A stretch of 64,000 nucleotides of DNA from Fennellomyces sp. T-0311 (lineage: Eukaryota; Mucoromycota; Mucoromycetes; Mucorales; Lichtheimiaceae), in assembly GCA_025266875.1 (NCBI GenBank), contig JALLLT010000017.1, positions 682,001 through 746,000 on the forward strand, given 5' to 3'. This document shows positions 58,391 through 64,000 of the stretch, piece after piece. Position numbers and translations under genes: made by a program. A model generated the notes under the pieces. That model was not told the origin of the DNA. It saw only the letters and a program-made list of their open reading frames with translations, and did not search any database. Numbering within the stretch: position 1 is the stretch's first letter; each line of letters opens with the position of its first letter.

Positions 58391-59868
58391 ATGGCCCTGC
58401 CGCCTTTAGCGGTCGGCAGAACGGTCACCCACAAACAAAATCCGCTAGCTTAAATGCATATATAATCAACAATGATAAAGACTCACAGTCTGACCAATAT
58501 TTAGATGGATCAGATAATGAGTATTATACTAACAATTTCGCTAACATAAAGGAACCAGAGCCACATCAACAATATGAGTTGTTCACAGCTCAAAAACAGG
58601 ATCGTCGCGATAAACAATTACGTTCGAGAGTAGTACCATACCAAATCGAGAAACCAACAAAGCCAAAGAAACAAACAAAGAAAGATCAAAAGATCCGATT
58701 TGTAGAACCCGTAGAAAACATTTTACCTTTCGCAGAACCAGGACCAAGCGCAATGCACACTCAACCACAAACTAGCAATCAGCCAGAACGAAGCGTTGCA
58801 GTACCTTATAACCCGGATACCGAAATGATGGATATAGAAAATCAAACCCCATTGAAACATCCAAAAGACAAAGGAAAAGGAAATGCAATTCGAAAAGCAC
58901 GGTCTAAACCCAAGGTTGAATACGAAATTGCAAAGGATGCCATGAATCGAAGAGCGAACATTACGTTTAAAGAATTGGTGAAGTTGTCCCCAGCACTGAG
59001 AAGAGAGCTGCATGCAGCAACCTCAATAAGAAAAAAGCCACAAACACTCAACCTTTTGGACACAAGCAAGGATGAAATTGATTCGACAGCAGCATATGCT
59101 ACCTTTTATGTAAAAGGACAAGCCATAAGAGGATTAGTTGATACTGGAGCTGCCAGATCATGCATGTCCAAGGAGCTTTGTGATCGACTACAGCTGAAAA
59201 TCGAAGAACCATCAAGAGTTGTATTTACTCTAGGAAATGGAACGAAGCAGGCCGCACTTGGAACAATACACAACTTACCTGTTCATGTGAATAATCAAGT
59301 GTCAATTGCAGCTGGTGTGGAAATTATTGCTACTTGTCCAGTACCCTTAGTACTTGGCACCAACTGGCTAAGCACTGGCGACGCATCTATCAATTTTAAG
59401 ACAAAGGAATTGATAGTACACCAAGGAAACAGAATGGCTAAAACTCCAATTACTTTTGTCAAACAATCTGTCAGCCAAATGCTACGTCCACAACTCCCCC
59501 CAGACTGGTACAAAATACGGGAATCCCCATCATCAGAGAGTGATGAGGAAATGGAATCATCAGATGACGGACAAGAATCACAAGGAACTGATAGTGATGA
59601 CGAACACTCAAGCGACAATGAATCAGAAGAAACTGATGAAACGGAAGAATTGACCAAGGAGTCGAAAGAAGTCGAATTCTTCAAGCTCGAGAACGATGAG
59701 TCTTTAGAAGGAGCTATAACAGTTGTACGCGAAGAAGACGAAGAAATTCAATATCTGATCAAGGCAGCAAGAGAAATCATAATACCAGAAAACACTCAAC
59801 GGAGAATGCGATGCCGAGGACAATTACCAGAATACACGGATCAGGAAACATACCTCTTTGAACCCTGA
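58387..59868 (+). CDS. Retroelement aspartic protease frame (Gag-PR fusion)
   Basis: Open in the -1 frame relative to gag from 58387 to the TGA at 59866, 493 codons, with no need for its own ATG. The protease core is around 59080-59420: '[13 protein letters not shown]' (DTG/A active site), flap region '[13 protein letters not shown]' and '[11 protein letters not shown]'. After it comes a very acidic tract (59520-59690: runs of Ser, Asp and Glu) and then '[14 protein letters not shown]'. Retropepsins work as dimers and cut Gag-Pol. The frame ends 7 bases into the RT frame. Confidence 0.85.
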   Translation, partial: LNGPAAFSGRQNGHPQTKSASLNAYIINNDKDSQSDQYLDGSDNEYYTNNFANIKEPEPHQQYELFTAQKQDRRDKQLRSRVVPYQIEKPTKPKKQTKKDQKIRFVEPVENILPFAEPGPSAMHTQPQTSNQPERSVAVPYNPDTEMMDIENQTPLKHPKDKGKGNAIRKARSKPKVEYEIAKDAMNRRANITFKELVKLSPALRRELHAATSIRKKPQTLNLLDTSKDEIDSTAAYATFYVKGQAIRGLVDTGAARSCMSKELCDRLQLKIEEPSRVVFTLGNGTKQAALGTIHNLPVHVNNQVSIAAGVEIIATCPVPLVLGTNWLSTGDASINFKTKELIVHQGNRMAKTPITFVKQSVSQMLRPQLPPDWYKIRESPSSESDEEMESSDDGQESQGTDSDDEHSSDNESEETDETEELTKESKEVEFFKLENDESLEGAITVVREEDEEIQYLIKAAREIIIPENTQRRMRCRGQLPEYTDQETYLFEP

Positions 59869-61940
59869 TACAGCCATCAATACACGAATGGCGATTTATC
59901 GATGGCACACCGATAATCAGAGATGAAACTGATTTTACCATATTTTTTACAAACCCACTACCAGAACCAAAGATAATACCAGAAGGGACATTACTTGGTG
60001 TGTATGAAGGAGATATTCTCGACGGAAGGAACGTTGAAACACGAGCCTACGATATCAACACCGATATGTTACAAAGAAGGGATATCACCATTGCAGAATT
60101 TACGTTCATGCATGCATCCATGGATGTTGGAGATGGTCCTCAACCATACCCAGAACATACAACCAACCGCTATAAAGTACGAATAGTGGAAGTGGTTTCG
60201 ATACCTCCTAAAGACAGTATCGCCGTAAAAGGAAGATTACTTATACCCCCAACGTCGAAACTGAGATTCGTACCAAAGTACGGAGAATCTTCTCAGGACC
60301 TACGCCAGCATTCTTTCGAAGGATCTGATATACTGCCAGGAGAAACATCTTTTTGCATTACAATTAGCAACGCTTTAGATACAAGTTTAATAATGGTGCC
60401 ACCGAAACTAATCGGAATCTACCTTTCTGAGGAAGAGATCCATGCCGAAGAATTATCCAATTCTTTCAAGATTCATCCAGTACCACTATCTGAAGAACGA
60501 AAACGAATGATCCCACCACCAGAGATAGATGATCCAGAAATCGTCAAGGACTTCTATGAGTTGATTCGTGCTTATCAAGATGTTTTCAACTGGGATGGTG
60601 AAACCGTTGGAAAAACAGACCTTTTGACCTTTAAACTCGATGTTGGTGATGGACCACCGATTAGATCTCGCCCATATCGGCTATCTCACGCAGAATCACA
60701 AATAATGAAGCAAGAATTGGAAAAGCTACACCGAATGGGAATCATCCGTCCTAGCAAAAGTCCATGGGCATCTCCCGTCCTTCTTGTTCGAAAGAAATCC
60801 GGAAAATGGCGATGCGTGGTTGACTTGCGCAAGGTTAATAGCCGACTTAAAGGCGACGGTTACAGATTGCCTCGCGTAGAAGATTTATTCGATAAACTTG
60901 GAACAGGAAGATACAGAAGTTCAATCGATACAACACATGCATTCCATGTCGTACCGATTGAAGAAAGCAGCATCCCAATTACCGCTTTTGTCACAGACAC
61001 AGGTGCTCTTTGGGAATATACCAGAATGGTCCAAGGATGTAAAACGAGTGCATCCTACATGCAACGTTTAAGTGATTTGGCATTCAAAACAGTGGTGGAT
61101 ATGCAAGCAGCCGTCATATTCGTCGATGACGTATATGTGTACAGTAAAACGGCCCGTCAACATTTGTTCCATCTACAATGTACATTCCAGGCCTTACGAA
61201 ATGGAGGACTTACCATATCACCATCAAAGACCTTTTGTTTCAAAAAGGAATTGACCTTTTTGGGGCACATTTTCACAGACGAAGGAATCAAACCGGATAA
61301 CAGCAAGATCCAGAAGATCAAGGATATCCCAATTCCAAGAACGAAAACGGAGATTAAATCATTCTTGGGACTCGCCTCTTATTACCGCCGTTTTGTACCA
61401 AGATTTGCAGCCATAGCAAGGCCATTACATAATCTTACCAAGGATGGATTACAAACATGGTCGCCAGCAGCAACAGAAGCCTTTAATAAGTTGAAGGAAT
61501 GTCTGACTACTCCACCAATTTTAACATTACCGGATTACGAGTCAAAATCGCCAATTATCCTCCAAACGGATGCATCAAAAGATGGACTAGCTTGCATAGT
61601 TTGTCAAGAAGATGAAGAAGGAAGAGAAAGAGTGATAAGCTATTTATCCAGAGCAACAAACAAGGCCGAGTCAAAGTACAGTGCAGTGCGATTGGAGTTA
61701 TTATGTGTCTATTGGGCATGTTGCAAGTTACGCCCAATGCTATATGGACGCAAATTCTTACTCGAGACAGACAATACCGGAATTGTTGGACTTATCACTT
61801 CATCTGACAAGCTAACAGGTGCTGTCGCACGTTGGGTTATGTACCTAAGTGAATTCGATTTCACTTTACGTCATAAACCTGGAAAGAAGCATACCAATGT
61901 GGATTACCTATCACGATTACCTGGTTTAATCAAGAAATAG
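59862..61940 (+). CDS. Reverse transcriptase-RNase H of Ty3/gypsy element
   Basis: Open from 59862; the frame has no ATG before 60066, so fusion by a second -1 shift from the protease frame is likely. RT: '[19 protein letters not shown]', '[11 protein letters not shown]', '[14 protein letters not shown]' (first Asp), '[17 protein letters not shown]', catalytic '[10 protein letters not shown]' (DD), '[11 protein letters not shown]' and '[12 protein letters not shown]'. RNase H: '[12 protein letters not shown]', Glu in '[14 protein letters not shown]', 'LETDNTG' and '[10 protein letters not shown]'. All catalytic acids are present. The frame ends at TAG 61938, and integrase is not fused to it. 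Confidence 0.9.
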   Translation, partial: TLIQPSIHEWRFIDGTPIIRDETDFTIFFTNPLPEPKIIPEGTLLGVYEGDILDGRNVETRAYDINTDMLQRRDITIAEFTFMHASMDVGDGPQPYPEHTTNRYKVRIVEVVSIPPKDSIAVKGRLLIPPTSKLRFVPKYGESSQDLRQHSFEGSDILPGETSFCITISNALDTSLIMVPPKLIGIYLSEEEIHAEELSNSFKIHPVPLSEERKRMIPPPEIDDPEIVKDFYELIRAYQDVFNWDGETVGKTDLLTFKLDVGDGPPIRSRPYRLSHAESQIMKQELEKLHRMGIIRPSKSPWASPVLLVRKKSGKWRCVVDLRKVNSRLKGDGYRLPRVEDLFDKLGTGRYRSSIDTTHAFHVVPIEESSIPITAFVTDTGALWEYTRMVQGCKTSASYMQRLSDLAFKTVVDMQAAVIFVDDVYVYSKTARQHLFHLQCTFQALRNGGLTISPSKTFCFKKELTFLGHIFTDEGIKPDNSKIQKIKDIPIPRTKTEIKSFLGLASYYRRFVPRFAAIARPLHNLTKDGLQTWSPAATEAFNKLKECLTTPPILTLPDYESKSPIILQTDASKDGLACIVCQEDEEGRERVISYLSRATNKAESKYSAVRLELLCVYWACCKLRPMLYGRKFLLETDNTGIVGLITSSDKLTGAVARWVMYLSEFDFTLRHKPGKKHTNVDYLSRLPGLIKK

Positions 61941-62079
61941 TCTACCAACCGACCAAACGGGATGTCATTAAACTCAACCGCCGCTTTGCTTTATTACCAC
62001 GAAGATATCTATTAGAACACCGGAACAACAATTTATCTGTCAACACTATCAACATTTTAACATTATCAGTATTACAACA

Positions 62080-63561
62080 ATGGAAGACAAACAGTACGAC
62101 GCTTTGAAATATTACCTCGAAACCTTGGAATATCCTAAGGATATCTCGGCCAAAACTAAACGACAACTGAAAGGCCAATTCAAAAACTTTTTCGTCAACA
62201 ACAACAAGATCTACAGAAGATCAAAGAAACTACCGCAACTTGTGCTTAGAAAGCATGAAATCGAAGAAGCTATATTCATGGCACATCAACACATTTTGGG
62301 TGGACATTTAGCATTCGCCAACACCCTAGAAAAGATCAAGCGACGCTATTGGTGGTACGGAATGACTCAAGACGTACGCCAGCATATACTTCATTGCGAT
62401 CGATGCCAGAAGCAAGGCAAACCATTAATACAACAAGAACTCCATCCGATCAAAGTAATAGAGGAACCATTTGCTCAATTGGGAATCGACATCAAGCACG
62501 TGTCAGTATCGAGAAATGGATCAAGATACATCATAATAGCAGTGGACTATTTTACGAAATATGCCATCGCCAAGTGTCTGAAGACAATAACTGCTTTGGA
62601 TGTTTCGCTATTCCTAATTGACAACATTATCACACAACACGGGACCCCGAAGGTTATTATTACCGACAACGGCCTTCCGCTGGTCAACAAATTAGTCGAT
62701 GCCGTTTGCAAACAATACTCAATCACAAGGCGCCGAATAAGCCCATACGCTGCATCTTCAAATGGATTAGTCGAACGTCTAAACCGCAGTGTAAAATCTG
62801 CTTTACTGAAGCTACCACCTGAAGAAAAGCAAGATTGGCATTTGTATCTTCAAGCCATTATCTTTTCTTACAACTCTTTGAAGCAAGCATCAACCCGGCA
62901 ATCTCCGTTTTTCCTCGCGCATGGAAGAGAGCCGCATACACCCTTTGATAGGATAATGCAAGATGAAGACGAATGGCTAGACGACAGCGATAGCGATATC
63001 GACTCGTCATTGATTGATAAGCTGGTACATTATCACACGACAGCCTTAAAGGAGATTAGAGATACCGCTGGTGCAATGATTATCCAAAGCCAAAATAACC
63101 AGAAAAAGACGATTGAAAGCAAGATTCTATCCACGAAGAAGGAGATCAAGCAACCGTTTAGCGTTGGAGAACTAGTCGAAGTCTATCAATCCATGATAGA
63201 AGGAACTCATCTAGCTAGCATAGAAGATCGCTGGAAAGGTCCAGTAATCGTACACAAAGCTTTCAAGAAAGGATACTATCAGCTTAAAGAAATGGATGGA
63301 AAGCTTTTCCCGCGCACAACTCATGGCAACCGGATACGTATCTATCGGTTACCTAATACCGAATATCGATGGCCTACGGTCGACGCGTCAGCAAACATAA
63401 TCACGATGAAAATACCCGATGATTACCTTGAAGAAGAAAATCTAGAGGACGATAGAAAACGAGAAGTTAAAACACGAAAACGAGGACGACCTCCGAAAGC
63501 AAAGATGAGTCAAAAACAACCCGAAACCTTGCGTCGAAGAACAAGATCATCCACGAAATAG
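62080..63561 (+). CDS. Integrase of Ty3/gypsy element, detached ORF
   Basis: 493 aa from ATG 62080. The frame is open only from 61972, after the RT stop, so neither a frameshift nor readthrough alone can join it to RT. Domains: N-terminal zinc site HHCC ('HQHILGGH' with 'HCDRCQKQG'), catalytic core with D ('LGIDIKHV'), D ('VIITDNGLPL') and E ('NGLVERLN'), the last two 35 residues apart, then a C-terminal SH3-like part ('EDRWKGPVIVHKAF'). The tail is basic ('RKRGRPPKAK', an AT-hook-like core), with no chromodomain seen. Separate translation, splicing or reinitiation must be invoked. Confidence 0.9.
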   Translation: MEDKQYDALKYYLETLEYPKDISAKTKRQLKGQFKNFFVNNNKIYRRSKKLPQLVLRKHEIEEAIFMAHQHILGGHLAFANTLEKIKRRYWWYGMTQDVRQHILHCDRCQKQGKPLIQQELHPIKVIEEPFAQLGIDIKHVSVSRNGSRYIIIAVDYFTKYAIAKCLKTITALDVSLFLIDNIITQHGTPKVIITDNGLPLVNKLVDAVCKQYSITRRRISPYAASSNGLVERLNRSVKSALLKLPPEEKQDWHLYLQAIIFSYNSLKQASTRQSPFFLAHGREPHTPFDRIMQDEDEWLDDSDSDIDSSLIDKLVHYHTTALKEIRDTAGAMIIQSQNNQKKTIESKILSTKKEIKQPFSVGELVEVYQSMIEGTHLASIEDRWKGPVIVHKAFKKGYYQLKEMDGKLFPRTTHGNRIRIYRLPNTEYRWPTVDASANIITMKIPDDYLEEENLEDDRKREVKTRKRGRPPKAKMSQKQPETLRRRTRSSTK

Positions 63562-63909
63562 ACAAGTTTAGTAACAAAAGATACAAAAAGATCGCCTTAT
63601 GAGGAGGATATGAAATTTAATTCGATCGATCCCCACATAAGTCATGTGCCAGGAACGTTTGACAAGAGTCATGTGCATCATAGTACGGTGATTACCGTAT
63701 CCCAGAAAACAACAAAAAAAGTTTACAATAGATTAGAACAGCAGTATCATAGAGAAATGAACAAAAAAAAAATGAAAAAAAAAAAAATGAGAAAATGAGA
63801 AAAGCAAAAGAGAAAAACAGAAAAGTATAAAAAAGCAGAAAAACAAAGTAGAAATAGTATCAATTATCCAACCAACCAAACCAAAGCCTTATCTTCAAAA
63901 TTACAAACA
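63562..63909. other. A/G-rich spacer after integrase
   Basis: Contains a strongly purine-rich run (about 63735-63860), perhaps a polypurine tract or leader. A short frame at 63610-63798 has no recognisable domain. Confidence 0.45.
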
Positions 63910-64000
63910 ATGGCAGACAACAACAGAGAACAAGAAAACCACGATCCTATTCAGGAACAACAGTACCAAGAAGCTAATTTGGCATACGAAGCCATCATGG
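63910..64000 (+). CDS. Start of an unidentified ORF, cut by window end
   Basis: ATG 63910 opens at least 30 codons (MADNNREQENHDPIQEQQYQ..., acidic and Gln-rich) to the window edge. It follows an A-rich leader (CAAACAATGG context). It could be an extra 3' ORF of the retroelement, a second gag-like gene, or the start of another element. Too short to classify. Confidence 0.45.
   Translation, partial: MADNNREQENHDPIQEQQYQEANLAYEAIM

Larger units (their letters stand above)
56393..64000 (+). mobile_element. Ty3/gypsy LTR retrotransposon, cut by the window end
   Basis: Order LTR-like region, primer-binding-like site, gag, protease, reverse transcriptase-RNase H, integrase defines Ty3/gypsy (integrase last). 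All enzyme motifs are intact. The coding part is split in four frames rather than one or two. After integrase more than 430 bp follow without any copy of the 5' LTR start, and another ORF begins at 63910. The 3' end is outside the window. Transcription runs away from P450 B, head to head with it. Confidence 0.9.

Noticed and set aside
1..64000. CRISPR arrays, rRNA or bacterial operons
   Set aside because: No spaced repeats, no rRNA-like blocks, and gene structure is eukaryotic throughout.

Overview
This is a eukaryotic, fungal window. Nearly every gene is cut by short GT-AG introns (about 45-120 nt), and the gene set is fungal: a Kre9/Knh1-like wall protein, DPH3, a BAP31 homologue, a PTC7-type phosphatase, a GCK/NAK1-like kinase and a Paladin-like phosphatase. 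The gene style (small introns, F-box/TPR/LRR families, pogo/Tigger and Ty3/gypsy elements) suggests an early-diverging fungus, most likely Mucoromycota. That assignment is inference. I rebuilt the exon chains by hand. Except where stated, each chain closes in frame from start to stop.

Layout. 1-7 kb: a small secreted Knh-like gene, an apparently intact Tigger-like DNA transposon (2188-4487, TA duplication, 24-nt terminal repeats) and a decayed F-box/LRR gene. 7.7-19.8 kb: two tandem hotdog thioesterases, DPH3, BAP31, an ELM1-like gene, a 46-residue CPxCG protein, a Sel1-repeat protein and P5C dehydrogenase. 20-31 kb: two MDR oxidoreductases with identical internal exon sizes, an intact F-box/LRR gene and a ketopantoate reductase gene broken by one in-frame stop. 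31.7-36.7 kb: perilipin-like protein, PTC7-like phosphatase and an SLC1-type symporter. 38.5-47.1 kb: a 16-exon Paladin-like gene, divergent from a GCK-like kinase. 47.8-56.4 kb: two P450 paralogues with a third thioesterase between them. 56.4-64 kb: a Ty3/gypsy retroelement that runs off the window.

Functional links are modest. P450s, hotdog thioesterases, MDR reductases and perilipin all fit lipid or secondary metabolism, but they do not form one obvious cluster. P5C dehydrogenase is proline catabolism. DPH3 serves diphthamide and tRNA modification. BAP31 is an ER membrane protein.

The strongest unusual signals are four. (1) Three introns use a GCAAGT donor; in two of them the paralogue in this same window keeps GT at the same splice site. 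(2) The retroelement is split into gag, protease, RT-RNaseH and integrase frames. An A_AAA_AAC heptamer abuts the gag stop, a second -1 step follows, integrase is a detached ORF, and another ORF opens after integrase. (3) The retroelement's presumed LTR starts only about 25 bp from a P450 start codon. (4) P450 B lacks, exactly, one intron that its paralogue has.
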